NCBI GenBank assembly: GCA_008360955.1
Contig: LUCM01000071.1
Location: 170,018-234,017 of the forward strand
Length of the DNA stretch: 64,000 nucleotides
Reading direction: 5' to 3'
DNA from: Fasciolopsis buskii
Lineage: Eukaryota > Platyhelminthes > Trematoda > Plagiorchiida > Fasciolidae
Of this stretch, positions 11,895 to 23,230 are shown one piece after another (the stretch's first letter is position 1; every line of letters begins with the position of its first letter). A program made the translations under genes and the position numbers. Under the pieces are notes generated by a model. It searched no databases. It saw nothing but the letters and a program-made list of their open reading frames with translations, and was not told the origin of the DNA.

Positions 11895-11960
11895 TACACC
11901 CACGGCTAAGCGCATCTACCAGGCAAGTTGAAGATTGCCGATTCGATCTCCACGTCAACT
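11895..11960 (+). repeat. Possible tRNA-derived SINE head
   Basis: ACACCCACGGCTAAGCGCATC followed about 30 bases later by GATTCGATCTCC resembles an A box/B box pair. Cloverleaf pairing is poor, so this is a weak call. Confidence 0.3.
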
Positions 11961-12504
11961 TTTGGATACGCAAAGCATGAATGAGAATTCGTCTAGGCTT
12001 GTATTATCAAGTACTTGTTCCCTACCAGGCCGCGTCACCGAAGTTGTAGTTTTATTCGTCCATGTGTCGAGTCCATTTCATATGGAGTTCTGTTCATCCT
12101 GTAAATCCTGTCCATTCGAGGTGACGCCTTCCTTTTTCTTCTTAATGTTTATTCATTCCGAGATTTCTGAATGCTGACAAGCATTTCCCGTTTGCTTTGT
12201 ATCACGGTGAATCTCTTGCATGAGATTATACATATTCCGTGATTAGTTGTGAAACCTTGACTCGTTATCGTCACAAGTTCAAAATGTAAAATGCAAGAAC
12301 ACTCTGGATTTTGCAATTGTGAGTACCACTTTCATTTATGAATGAGATGGAAGCAGCCTGAACCACAGTCTCTAGGGTCGACGGTACTGGAGTTGACCGG
12401 GAACCATGATCCCGAAAACTGGGGTGGCATGGGAACACATTAGATCCCGTGGGTCAAGCATGTTAACAAACCGGGCGACAGATAATTAATATCTGCCACC
12501 AGAA

Positions 12505-12580
12505 CGACCGATGGATCTTGGATTCGAACCATCGACATTTGAAATAAAAGACGCTCAATCCACTTGATCACCTCTGTCAC
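12505..12580 (-). repeat. tRNA-derived SINE head
   Basis: On the minus strand: GACAGAGGTGATCAAGTGG...GAGCGTC, then a perfect B box GGTTCGAATCC (complement of 12520-12530), with tRNA-like spacing. The opening ACAGAGGTG is shared with the copy at 55380-55455 and, more loosely, with 15497-15565, which suggests one family. The anticodon arm does not pair well, so a functional tRNA is not claimed. Confidence 0.5.
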
Positions 12581-12929
12581 TTGCGGATCGATAATGTTCA
12601 TTTTGATTAACTTGAGTAGTAGATTTACTTTGTTTTTGAACTGGTTCAAGTGATATTAACACTTGAACTCATTTAGATCTGCTTTTCTACTGTTTTATCT
12701 GTAGCCGGTTTTGGACGCTTCAATAACCTTTCTTAATACACTGTGATTTGCATCGTGACGAGGAAATCTCATAGTGGAATAACACGAAACGTTCACACTG
12801 CTTTTAACTAAAGATAGATTGTCAGTGGCTCGTAAATAGACAGGGGCGGGTTTTTTTTTCAAAACTTTCAAAGTTTGGAACAAAGGGGGCTGGAAGAACA
12901 TGGCGCGATACTTCTGGATAAACATTTGG

Positions 12930-13720
12930 TAAGAATGATTAGAAGTATGAGCTGCATAGTCAGGTGAAGATCGAAGGTATGGGAACTAAAAAGGTAAGTT
13001 CTGAAAAACAGTAGCCAATATATTGTCGATAGAAAGGTCGCCCAAACATTCGCGTTAAGTAAAGATCATTGATCATCCGGATTGCAATAAACCTAAGAAA
13101 ACAGAAAGGAGATTGACAGGGCTCCACTCCGCACGTGGCCGCAGTGTGCTATTACGGCGCGGATTTGGGATTTGTAAAATTGAAGAAGATGGACAGAAAT
13201 AAAGGAGTGTCCGGCTTGAAGTTGAAAGCTGAAGCACGAAATGGGACCAACATAAAGGAGTTTTAGAAAGGCCAATGATAGAATGAGGCCTGTGAATCAA
13301 AACAAATGAAGGGTGGATGAATGGTATTTCAGGTAAGCAGAGAGAAGGGGAATTCTCAAAGGATTGAAACCAACGTTATTACATGTCGAAACGTATTGAA
13401 GACCGAAATTCGAAGATATACTGACGACATTTGGGTCGCAGTCAATGGTAATGTTTGCATAACGGAGAGTGTGGTAATCAACGGAACAATGGAGGGTGGG
13501 GTCATCGCCGAAGAAGTGAACTGAGTTGGATGTAATGGATAGATTAGTAATAAATAAAAAGAGGTTGGGTGCGCATATGAAACTTTGGAGAACACCCGCA
13601 TTCACGGGGAACGGCCGAGATAGAACCCCATCGGCTCGAATGGAGAGGGCTCGCTTACTGAGGAATTTTCATGTCCACGGTACGTCATTAGGTCTTCGTG
13701 CCAAACTTTAGAAATATCAA
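12930..13720 (-). mobile_element. Jockey-like LINE reverse-transcriptase fragment
   Basis: Minus-strand frames, switching by small indels, give an ordered set of Jockey-type landmarks: NAGV.QS / APNLFLFITNL, TSNSVHFFGDDPTLHC (the catalytic Y/FADD region, here FGDD), LCWSHFVLQLSTSSRTL, LLQFYKSQIR and a degenerate cysteine/valine block matching the usual EYCSHVW. The order and spacing are those of the palm-to-C-terminus region. It differs from the CR1-like copies at 44-47 kb and 54-58 kb. Frameshifts make it inactive. Confidence 0.7.
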
Positions 13721-13739
13721 GTGAGACCAGGTATGTTCA

Positions 13740-14960
13740 AGCATGAGCTGATGTTGTGCTACACTTTGAATAGGTTATTCTTCGCGCCCGTCTTCGATGC
13801 GTCGATCGAATTTTCATCCTACGGCATTTGTTAGAGCATTATTATGGTTTCCAAAGGTCATGGAGCATTATTTTCCAAGAGGCGCTCAACCTTCGACTCT
13901 GTCGATTCATTAAGAACTGGAGTGTTCGAGACTCACGTGCTGATCCTCAAAGGGTTGTGCCCTCACACATCATTTCTGGTTAGGACTTATGGGTAGCTTT
14001 CTCCGCCCTTCACCGTTTCCGTGGAAGTAAGACAAAGCTATCCTATATCCCCATTTTCTTTCAAATTTACCACAGGATATTCTACAGAATACCTTTTCTA
14101 ATGTAGTAGACAGTGAAGTCTGATTTCTGCCGGGAGATAGGTTCCTCGATTTGGAATATACCGGTAATTTCGCCTTCCCGATCGATAACGTACAGTAACC
14201 TCAGCACGCATTTAGTCACGATGATTGAAATGTCCCACTGCGGTTTATGCTTTGCATCTTTAAAGTCCAAGGCACCTCTTCAGAACTGTCGAGAGCCTGT
14301 TTCTACTCATTTTGTGCTGATCTTTTAAAAATAATGAACAACTTTAATTACCTAGGGAGCTTGATTGCAGCTGTTGAATTCGTTGGGAAGTAGATCATAT
14401 CACAAATAGCAAGAGCTAGAACAGACTTCGCGAACCTTCGACATTTGTCTTTCTCTCAGTGGGTCGGTGTGCAGTGTCGCAACTCATAGTGTTGTACTGT
14501 ATAATTGTGAGACCTCGTCTCTCCTCGCTGAGGATGCTTGGCGGATTTCTGTATTCAGCTATCGATGCATTCGAAGTACTGTTTGTGTTTTGTGGGAGCA
14601 TCGGGTGAACAGCGAAAAGGTGCGTTAAGGAGTGCAGGGTGCTGATAGTTGCCCTGTGATCGAATTAATCGATCTACACTGCCTTCGATGGCTTGGACAA
14701 ATTTTGCACATGTTCTATCATCGTTTATCTTTTCGTGCCTTTCTTACACATGCTCGGAAAGATTAAAAGAGCCAACGCGGCGGTCAAGTCACAACTTAGG
14801 ATTGAGATGTGAAGACGTTAGTTTCGGTTTTGGCATCGGTTGTTGCTTCCCGACTTCGTGGTTGGGGCCCAATCGATGAGGATCTTATTCGGTTATAAAT
14901 ACTGAGACTTACGACTCAGAACTGAAGTCATGGACGGGAATGCTGTATTGAATGCCTCCA
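13740..14960 (+). mobile_element. LINE-B (RTE-like) reverse transcriptase to C-terminus, decayed
   Basis: Plus-strand frames give TFDSVDS (normally AFDSVD), LSPPFTVS.EVRQSYPISPFSF (the SGVRQGCP.SPFLF block), then FNYLGSLIAA and IARARTDFANLRHLSF, the stretch that follows the active site in RTE-type proteins. Many stops, and the YADD segment is not intact. The N-terminal half of a sister copy lies at 19831-20500. Confidence 0.7.
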
Positions 14961-15129
14961 GAAATCGTGCCCCACAGAACCTGATATAAAAAAACCGTGA
15001 ATAAGGTCAAAAGGTGCATGTTGAAGCACAATAAATATTTTTCTATTGTTTCACTTTTCTCTCGACCGATTTCTGAAACATTTTTAGATTTCGGGAGACT
15101 GCATTTTGAAATGGTGTTACGGCTTATGT

Positions 15130-15430
15130 GCGTCCTTGACCGAACGAGGTATACAGGACATCAATCATACCTGGAAGGTCAATGGGTAGAGAAGCCTGAC
15201 GAAGCAGCCTCTTAATCCTCTAGGTTTGGGTTGATTAAAACTGGCAAATGAATCGGAAAAAGAGTGGAAGAATAATCCAAAGAAGTAGATGGGCTTCCAC
15301 CCAGTCACTGCTCGCTGCCTTGGTGATAGGTTCTTGATAGATCCAAAGAGTTTGATTATAAAGCGCAATCGTTCTCCTGCTTGTTCGACTCCAGCAGTGC
15401 TCGTCCACGGATTTCAATGAATGACGCAAA
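15130..15430 (+). mobile_element. LINE-A 5' leader, solo piece
   Basis: Matches the 5' leader of LINE-A seen at 470-769 (reverse) and 29470-29870: TATACAGGA, TTGATT..ACTGGCAA.TGAATCGGAAAAA, GAGTGGAAGAATAAT and a C-rich ACTCCAGC stretch close to where the coding region would begin. It stops about 900 bases short of the LINE-A copy at 16325, so it is a separate or interrupted insertion. Confidence 0.65.
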
Positions 15431-15496
15431 CGGCAAATTTTACACTGTTGGCCGTTGCGAAAACTAATCAGCACTGCGCTACCCATTGGATAAAAC

Positions 15497-15565
15497 AGAG
15501 CGGATAGTGATAAACCACTGGGTTAACGCCCCACTGCCTTGCGAGTAACATTTTTGATTCAAATG
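15497..15565 (+). repeat. Possible tRNA-derived SINE head
   Basis: ACAGAGCGGATAGTGATAAA, then ACTGGGTTAACGCC and a B-box-like TGATTCAAATGC at tRNA-like spacing. It resembles the copies at 12505 and 55380 only at the start. Confidence 0.35.
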
Positions 15566-15929
15566 CTTTGGTAGGGTTCCCAAGGAAAATCCCTTATGTG
15601 GTGTGGTCGGCCGTGAAGTATGCCTCTAGCATTATTTCCATGGGGAACCTTACCAACGTTCATTCTTCCGATATAAGAACCACACAATATGCGACAAAGA
15701 GTTGTGGCTGGATTGATTTATCTGAGGGCAGCATTAGTGAAGAACGAGTAAACAGTTCGAGCACACTACTTGAGCCCCAGTGTTCACTTCACTTATCTGC
15801 GTTCAATGTTCGCGTGCTCAACCAAATAGAACAATGAGCTGCCTTAGCTAGAATTTGAACTTTTGAGGTTGATGTAGGCTGTCTCCGAGATGCGCACACG
15901 AGGTCCCATTTCCATAGTTACTGTTCATA

Positions 15930-16325
15930 GTCCGGATACAGCTTCTCACTCTTCGCGTGTTCGGTGATCTGGGTTCGAGTGCTGGCGGTCAAGCTGGCGT
16001 TAGGATCAGACTAAGCATAGACGAGCGTACAATGTTGGATCGTGTCGCAGTCAACAATCGTGCGCGCAGTTCGGCTGGACAGTTTTGTTCGTGTCAGTTG
16101 AAGTCAACTGAAGCGTCATTGATTATTCGTCATATCGCTGTATGCACCCGCGACAGGTCCTGCAAAACCAAAACGTGAGTTCCATCGGGAGTTACCTCGA
16201 TTACTGTGAAGTGTGCATTCAACGAAAGTTGTCACTGCTGGCGATTTTAACGCCCAACGTGGCTGTAGGAAGGTATATAGAAATGGAAGAGGTCCAGTGT
16301 TTGCAACCTTTACTGGCTGATTAGG
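15930..16325 (+). mobile_element. RTE-like LINE endonuclease fragment
   Basis: Around 16185-16300 the plus strand reads EFHRELPRLL followed by STKVVTAGDFNAQRG. The GDFNA core is the conserved Asp/Asn motif of AP-endonuclease-like domains of LINEs. The upstream part is too decayed to place. It ends where the LINE-A copy begins. Confidence 0.55.
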
Positions 16326-19300
16326 AACACTTGTCCACTTAGCGTCTGGACTCCCTCGCAGTATCCGTCCATTATTCCCCATGAGTTACACGCCTACAAA
16401 TAATTCCATACTGCATCGGTCGTCGCGCAGGATAATCAGGACCGCGCTGTCCATTGCATCGAGCGCAAGTGGGGTGGGTAGTGATAAGTATGCTACTGCT
16501 CAGAGTACCCTCTCTTCTATTCAACCTGTCTCTTCTGTCTCCAACTCAATCTGTTTGCTCCTTCTACCTACCCATAGTATCTCCATTGATAACACGCCCG
16601 ATGCTCGCAACGGTTCGTTGTCAAGTCGTGTAGTAGATGATATTCAGTCCGCTAGCTCACATTTTCTCAAGCCTCATCAGCCTCTGCATCTGGGTTCGTT
16701 CAATGTGCGCACTTCAATGCAGGCTGCCCAACAGGCGTGTTTGGCTCTGACAGTGGACTCACTTTCCATTGATATCTGCTGCGTGAGTGAAACACGAATT
16801 CAGTATTTGAATAGAGTATAGTAATTCAACTAACTGCGCCAAACGTCTCGTCAAGATATTTTCTTCTCACTTCAGGGGACGAAGCAGCTCAAGCTGTGGT
16901 TGAACGTGGTGTAGGAATAGTCTTGAGTGAGAAGGCTGAAGCAGCCCTTCTAGACTGGATCCCAGTTAACAGTCTCTTGTTGGCCATGAGACTGCAGGGA
17001 TCAATCGGCGTGCGCAAGGATAGTAGTGTTAAGCTTGGTTTATTTGTTATCTCGGAATACGCTCCAACAGACTGCAGCACTGATATGGAGGAAGATGAGT
17101 TTTACGATAACCTCGTCACTCTTGTTCAGAAGAGCAAACGCTGTGACATTGTAGTACTAGCAAGTTACTTTAATGCATAAGTTGGCAAACTGAGTGCATC
17201 GGACTCCTTTTTAGGTGGGCGATGCGCCTTGCCTGCACAGCGAACAGACAACGGAGAAAGACTTCTCCAATTCTGTGCAGATAATCATTTATTCCTATCT
17301 AGTACGAATTTCCGACACAGTTCGCGTCGCACTGCGACATGGCGCTCTAACTCGACAGTTACTTCAAGTGAGATTGACCATATCGCAGTAAGCTACCGCT
17401 AGCATGGTTCTGTCCAGAACTGTAGATCATACTGGACCACGTACGTCGAATCGGACCATGCGTTAGTTTTAATGCAATTTTTGCTGCAACTGAATGGCCA
17501 TCGACTCAGGTCACAAACTCGATTGGCTGTCGAACGTTTGTCTGATTCGGCTGTTCGCAACGGCAACGAACAGAAACTATCCGAGGGACTAAGAACTTCG
17601 GCAAGCAGCAATGTAGATGAGCAGTAGGATCAAATTAAGCAGGCTATGCATTTGGCAACTGATTTCGCCTGTGGTCCTAGGTCTAGCGTTCATCAGAGAT
17701 ACTAGATCCCGCAAGAGTCGTTGGGTCTAATGGAGCAAAAACGTCAGCTCCCCAACCTCAAAGAGGTGAATAAGGTGCGTGGACAGTTGCGGCGTCAGTT
17801 GACCATAAGCCTTGGAATGACCGTGAAAAGTGGTGGGTTAAGGTAGCCGAAGAGATGAAAGTAGCGGCCACTTCAGGTAACAGTCAAAGGTTGTTTAAGC
17901 TTATACGCGACAGCGGTGGGTGGCGAGCTTCGTTAAGTGATGTCATATGCTTTGGAAATGGAGAGCTCATCCATGGAAAACAATGAAGAGTGAACCGTTG
18001 GACTCAGTCCTTCAAGGATCAGTTTAGCTGTCCGCACGCTAACATACTCAGGCCGACGCCCGCAGATGCGAATCCTTGGAGTCTGTCGATCCCCCAATGG
18101 CGTTGGAAGTGCAGTCGAATATTCGACTTCTGTATAGGGCAAAAGCGGCCGGTCCCGACGAACCTCCCCCAGTTCTTTACAAACTACGTGGAGAAGCATT
18201 GATGAAACCACTTACTTCCTTGTTTCTTGATATCTGGAACGAGGACCGTATTCCGTTGTCGTAGATTGAGTCATCGATTGTACCCATCTGCAAGAAGGGT
18301 ACAGGGAGTGATTGTAGGTATCTTCGTGGGACTAGTTTATTTCCGATAGTTACTAAGCTGTTAGCTCCGATAGTGCAGCGCCGCCTGACACCGATTCGCG
18401 TGAGTAACATCCGCGATTAGCAGGCCGAATTTCATTCAGGTCGAGGTTGCATCGACCAGATATTCACTCTTCGGCAGTTACCCGGAACGCGCCGCACACA
18501 TTTCCACCCTACGATCGTAGTCTTTCTGGACTTGAAAGGCGCGTTCGACTCAGTGGATCGACCAGCACTACTCAGTGCTCTCCACCGGATTGGTATGCCA
18601 GCGAAGTTCGTGCACCTGTTGCGAGCATTTGGTCGCGTTAGGGTATACGGTGAAGTATCAAGTTCATTCGAAACGACTAGCGGCATTCGACGAGGGTGTC
18701 CCATCTCTCCATTCCTATTCAACTTCGTCATGGATGAGGCTTTAGGAAGCCTTCAGAATGTAGGAGTCGAACTGCGAAATGAAGGGGAGCTGTGCGACCT
18801 GGATTGTGCAGATGACGTTATATGTCTGTTCGAACCCGCAAACCATGCAACAGATGGACTCTCGAGATTGTTTGTTCCATTTGGCATGTGCTTTGCACCT
18901 TCAAAGTGCCGTTATAGGACTGAACGGCAGTAAGGCCGAAATTGGTACTGGATGGCGAGGAACTAACGATTGTGGACCGTTTCACCTACCTTGGTAGCTG
19001 CGTGTCGAACGATGGTAGCTCGGCAGTGGAGGTAAACACGAGTATCTCGAAGGCTCGGGCAGCTCACGCTGAACTAAAGCACTTGTGGCATCGGCCTGAT
19101 ATTTCACTGAAGTTGAAAGGTTGTGTGTACTGTACTATGCCTCAGTGCTCTCGGTTCTGTGTTACGGTTGTGAGACGTGGAGTATGCGTGTGAGACGTCC
19201 GTCGGTTGGAGGTTTTCGACAACCGATGTTTGCGTAGTATGGCTAGAATTGAATGGAGTGACCGAATGAGTAATGTTGAAGTTAGTACGGTGGTATTAGG

Positions 19301-19830
19301 TGCCAATACTGAGAGTGCTTTTTCTTAGCGTATAATGTCTTGTATCCTATTCTGGTTTTGTGTATGGCGAACACTCGTCTACCATGCCGTGGCCTATTTT
19401 GCGTCCCTTCAACGGATCGGAGGAAGCTATGTCGCGTTCAGCAGAGGACGTGGCAACGCGGGATGAGAAAATGTACAGCGAACTTCGGTAAAATAGATGT
19501 CTCACGTCTTCGTGGTTGGAATCCGAAAGACTCATCCATTAGCCGGACTGGAGAAACTTAAGGATATGACAGTGAACCGTGAACAGTGGCGATCGTGCTG
19601 TCATTTTCTATCGAATCAGAATGATTGAAAGATTGCTTTTGTACAGTTAGACTGTGTTTCGTGTGTTGGCTGCAGCAGCATCTTATCTTTTGCCGCCTGT
19701 TTAGGTCCACTCCCTGTTTCCCCTGGGTATTCACTCTTTTTCTGGAAACTTGTAACTCTGAGGAAAGGCAGCTGTCAGTGAGGTTTGCCTTGCTGTTTAA
19801 CGCTGAACGATGATGGTGATGATTTATCAA
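16325..19830 (+). mobile_element. LINE-A (RTE-like), nearly full-length degenerate copy
   Basis: Domains in order on the plus strand. 16381-16821: Ser-rich N-terminus and endonuclease start (LGSFNVRT, ICCVSETRIQ). 16896-17450: rest of the endonuclease (GVGIVLSEKAEAALLDW, SEYAPTDCS, VVLASYFNA where GDFNA is expected, SEIDHIAVSYR). 18080-18930: reverse transcriptase (KAAGPDEPPPVLYKLRGEA, AFDSVDRPALL, SGIRRGCPISPFLFNFVMD, LDCADDVICL where YADD or FADD is usual). 18940-19560: C-terminal block (DRFTYLGSCVSNDGSS, ISKARAAHAELKHLW). It ends in the shared 3' UTR and a short degenerate (TGA)n. Several stops and frameshifts split the frame, so it is inactive. Confidence 0.88.
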
Positions 19831-20500
19831 TTGAAGCCGAGTATATGCGTGGGGTTGTTGATTTCGACGGCTCATTAGTTCACTCTCAGGAGCTTTTGAG
19901 TGATTCTGTTGTCCCACTCCCACTGTGGACCTCCCAGTTTATGCCCCCAAATGAGCGGATTCTGGTAGATACAAGCCATCTCTCTGCAATGGGCGTTATC
20001 AGTGGGATAAGGCCTAAGGCAGCCGGACTAGATGAACTGTCGCCCGCCATCTTCAAGTACCGGGGCGAAGTCTTCACATCGGGTTCAATCTTGTTAGGAG
20101 AAGTGATTCTTAAGGACTGTGTGAATTCCTGACCGTGCCGATTTACGAGGAGAGTGACAGGTCCTTATGTGGAGATCACAGATGCATTGATTTGGCAAGT
20201 ACTGCATCGGAACTGCTCGCGACCATTATCCGCTGTAAATTTCCTGGTATTCGCGAACGGTGAATGCATGAGAACCAAGTCAGTTTCTTTTCAGGTCGGG
20301 GTCGTACTGACCAAAATTTCACTTCACCATAGATTTTAGAACATGGGCACATATTCCGTAGGTGCACTGTTTCTGTTTTTCTTGATCTGAAATCTGAGTT
20401 CATTTCTAATGACTTGTGTTCAGTGGTCCTTTGATCTGACCGATAGGTATACGTGGTCCAGATCGTCGTATCTGTTTACCGCTCTTTCCGAGGAGTGCTA
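19831..20500 (+). mobile_element. LINE-B (RTE-like) fragment before and into the reverse transcriptase
   Basis: The frame 19785-20132 passes out of the LINE-A tail and then reads ISGIRPKAAGLDELSPAIFKYRGE, matching the K..GPD.L....K..GE pattern at the start of RTE reverse transcriptases. A later frame reads SVSFQVGVVLTKI (normally QAGFR.GRG..D.I) and LFLFFLI (normally V.FLDLK.AFD). It is inserted directly at the LINE-A 3' end. Confidence 0.65.
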
Positions 20501-20524
20501 AGCCTCGGGAAATTCCATCGAATG

Positions 20525-21260
20525 CTATTTTCTACCCTGGACGACGATCCTCACTTTTTTGAAGTTGAGCTTGGGACCTTGCGACCTTAGTGAACTGGAA
20601 TTAGGGAGAGTGGATCGTGCTTTTTGATGCTCATGGATCTGCATCGCGAGTTTCTTTCTGGTTTTCCCAGTGTACTGCTTTTCCCAGCCCTTGCAGTCGG
20701 TTTGATAAACAACGTTAGTTCGCTTCTTGTCAGCTGTCGGTTTTCTGGTCATTGATATTATCTTTCCTAGGGTTCTTGTTGACCTGCGCACCACTCCACT
20801 GCCGTGGTGGTTGAATAGTTTTGTTGTCATTTCAGAAATGTTTGATATATGGCGGGACGGTTCATATGTTGGTCTTTTCGGTGATTGTTTCTTGGTACTG
20901 TTTTGTTGGTGCCTCGTCTGATAAAGCTCCTTGTGTAACCGTTGCGCACAAGCATTTGAAACAGATGTTCTTGTTTTCTTCGCTCCACAGTGAGATTGTG
21001 ATTTTTGAACAGTCTTGATGCAGCTTCTCCTGTGGCAGTTTGGGTGATTGCTTTGAAATTGTAGGATTTTGATCGGTGTGTTTTTGCGATATGCGGTTGT
21101 TTCCAGTGTGTCTGTATTTGCCTGTGACGAGCACGTCTAAAAACAACAGACTGTTTTTATGTTCTGCCTTCATGGTGAACTTGATTTCCGTGAAAACTCC
21201 GTTAATGACAGCGAAAGTTCGTCGTAGTATCGGACGTTCTTAACGAAGTTTAGTCGTGGA
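20525..21260 (-). mobile_element. Penelope-like element: end of reverse transcriptase plus GIY-YIG endonuclease
   Basis: On the minus strand 21225-20862 reads VFTEIKFTMKAEHKNSLLFL followed by DVLVT, the region just after the reverse-transcriptase active site of Penelope-like elements (IKFT.E.E....L.FLD). 20830-20525 then reads RTNVVYQTDC, QYTGKTRKKL and HEHQKA, the GIY-YIG nuclease signature (normally NVVY...C..C...YIG.T.R.L..R...H). The order RT then GIY-YIG is the canonical one. Minor frame damage and truncation; upstream sequence to about 21810 could be more of it but I cannot confirm that. Confidence 0.75.
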
Positions 21261-22429
21261 ATTACGAAATGTTTGCCGTGTTGGATTGCTGATCCGCATC
21301 GAACGTAATAATGAAAGAAAAATCTATGAACGATAATACACAATAGTATCATTTCTATTCTTTCATTCGAGTAGGTGGTCGACGTTCAGCCCTTTCGTGC
21401 TATGGACTTTAGATATCTTGACAGTGGTAACGCACTTGGAGGTAGCAAAAATATGAATTAAGTATTCAGATGGCACGCTTTTGTTTATCGAAACTCTCGC
21501 GTTCATCGTAGTCAGTCTTTCCTCACAATTAGAGGGAATTACGGTTCAAGAGAAAACGCACGTTTGTCGTCAGTTGAGGGTCGTGGTCTTCAAGAGTATA
21601 TTGAGTACTCGAGGAAAGCAACTGAAACAAACAGATTTTTGTAGTATTGCCATTAAGACCTCGTTACTGTGTCCTGTAAAAAATTTGGTAACCGAAACAC
21701 CTATAATGGTTTTCGGCTCGCCGCCTGGGCGAAACCTATTAAACAACCCGTTGAAATGTGATTGTATATGCATTGGGCTATTCTGCTGAGAACCGGAGAT
21801 CATGACCATATGTTGATATCAATGGGGTGCTAGCGATAGGGCGACTTCTCCATCCATTGGCATCGTTGGTTAACGTCGACTGCTTGCTGTCCAGCGCAGT
21901 TCTTGCCGTAATTATTTGGTTTTTATTTTGAAATCCATTTTATCGTTGTTGCTAACTCTAGCGTCTTCACTCGGTGGTCTTGATTCTAGTTCAGTCCCAT
22001 CTCGTTTAATCTATCATGAACGTTCAAATGGCCTCTGGCTTATCAACACGGCTGTTTCATTTGTTGCAATGAGACGATTCAAATCGGCCTCCTCATAGTG
22101 AAACTCATTTTGCTATTGTGCCCCGTTTATTGGGCTCCTTGTCTCTTTGGCCCTTATTTCGATCATAACCCCCGTTCCCTTCTGAACATGTCACAAAAAT
22201 CAATTCTCTTTTGTTCGTTCCAGAGTTGGAGCAAATGGTTAGTCCCCCCTGCTTTCTGGCTCGTACTCCATCTGAACCCCGGAAAGTGCGTCATGCACCA
22301 GAGTCCAAACGGGCTTGTTGGCCAGCCCTGTTTCCGGACCTAATCCGCCCTCAGTGTCACATGACTAATCGGGTCCTGCAATTTTGGCACTCGCCCGTAG
22401 CTTCACTTTCGGAAGCTTTTGATTGCTGA

Positions 22430-22530
22430 GCTTGACCTTTAGATCGCGAACGTCTCACCGCCTGTCGCGATGACATCGTCAGTTCGTGAGCCAACTCAAC
22501 TGGAGATGAGACGTTTGGGGTTTAAACGTC
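22430..22530 (-). repeat. Repeat E
   Basis: Shares a core with 26750-26870: AGCTTGACCTTTAGATCGCG against AACTTGACGTTTAGATCCCA, then AACGT..CACCG, then GATGACATCGTCAG against GTGACATCATCAG. Both read as GATGATGTCACC...GAAACGTTTGG on the minus strand. Such sequence often accompanies Penelope-like elements, and one lies about 1.2 kb away, but the link is inference. Confidence 0.5.
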
Positions 22531-22945
22531 ATGCCCAGCGATCAATATTTCCCGAAAACCGTCATCTCGAGCTGTGACCAATACTAATTCTCAAAGTCAT
22601 CGGGAATTGTCTTTCGGGTGTGTCCATACTGGACGCAGATCATCAACCCCTTGTGTGCGAGTGCGCTACGGGAGCGGAAGAACTGTTGGCATCCTACTAG
22701 TTCATCGACTTTAGTTACTCTTCGGTTTACATCACATTCCTACACATTTCACCTTGTCCGTAATCTCATCGATTTTGTTGGTGTTCATGCGTGTCCATTA
22801 TTCCCAGTCACATTTGCCGTTTTTATGCTGTAGTGGCCGGTCCTAGCTCCCCACTGTTTGTGGCGGTTCATTTGACGTGGGGACGAGCGAGATTCTGAGC
22901 TGGACTACGAATTACTTTCCGCACTTGAAATGACAAACACCACGG

Positions 22946-23000
<55 letters not shown>

Positions 23001-23007
23001 GTATATG
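22946..23007. repeat. (TA)n with TATATG units
   Basis: 62 bases of alternating TA interrupted by regularly spaced TG (four to five TATATG units). Confidence 0.95.
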
Positions 23008-23029
23008 GTACTCAGCCATTTCTTCTAGA

Positions 23030-23230
23030 GCGATTACGAAATACCATTCAACTTGATGGACATTGCCGGACATCCCCTACGCCCTCGCATTCTAAGGAAT
23101 ACACTTCCGCCCCGAAAAAGCAGTGCGAAGGACTTCTCCAGCAGAGGCTACTTGAGACGCAGTCAATTTAAAGCACTTTGCGAGATACCCGCTCCCGACC
23201 ACTTTGAGCCGTTCAGGGGCGAACAGGCAA
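23030..23230 (+). repeat. Repeat D
   Basis: Shares ACATCCCCTACGCCCTCGCA, AAAGCAGTGCGAAGGACTTC and CAGCAGAGGCTACTTGAGAC blocks with the copy at 35650-35900, more loosely with 51760-52010. Confidence 0.5.

Larger units (their letters stand above)
11471..12929. other. Spacer without recognised genes
   Basis: Holds two possible tRNA-like SINE heads (11895-11960, 12505-12580). The open frames at 11701-11973 (minus) and 11935-12177 (plus) resemble nothing I know and lack splice or coding support. Confidence 0.45.

Noticed and set aside
22211..22429. Possible host exon after TTCCAG with a Pro/Arg-rich frame
   Set aside because: No family resemblance, and the frame ends in repeat E.
22946..23007. 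Regularly spaced TATATG units resembling a short array
   Set aside because: A simple microsatellite with no unique spacers; nothing CRISPR-like exists in the window.
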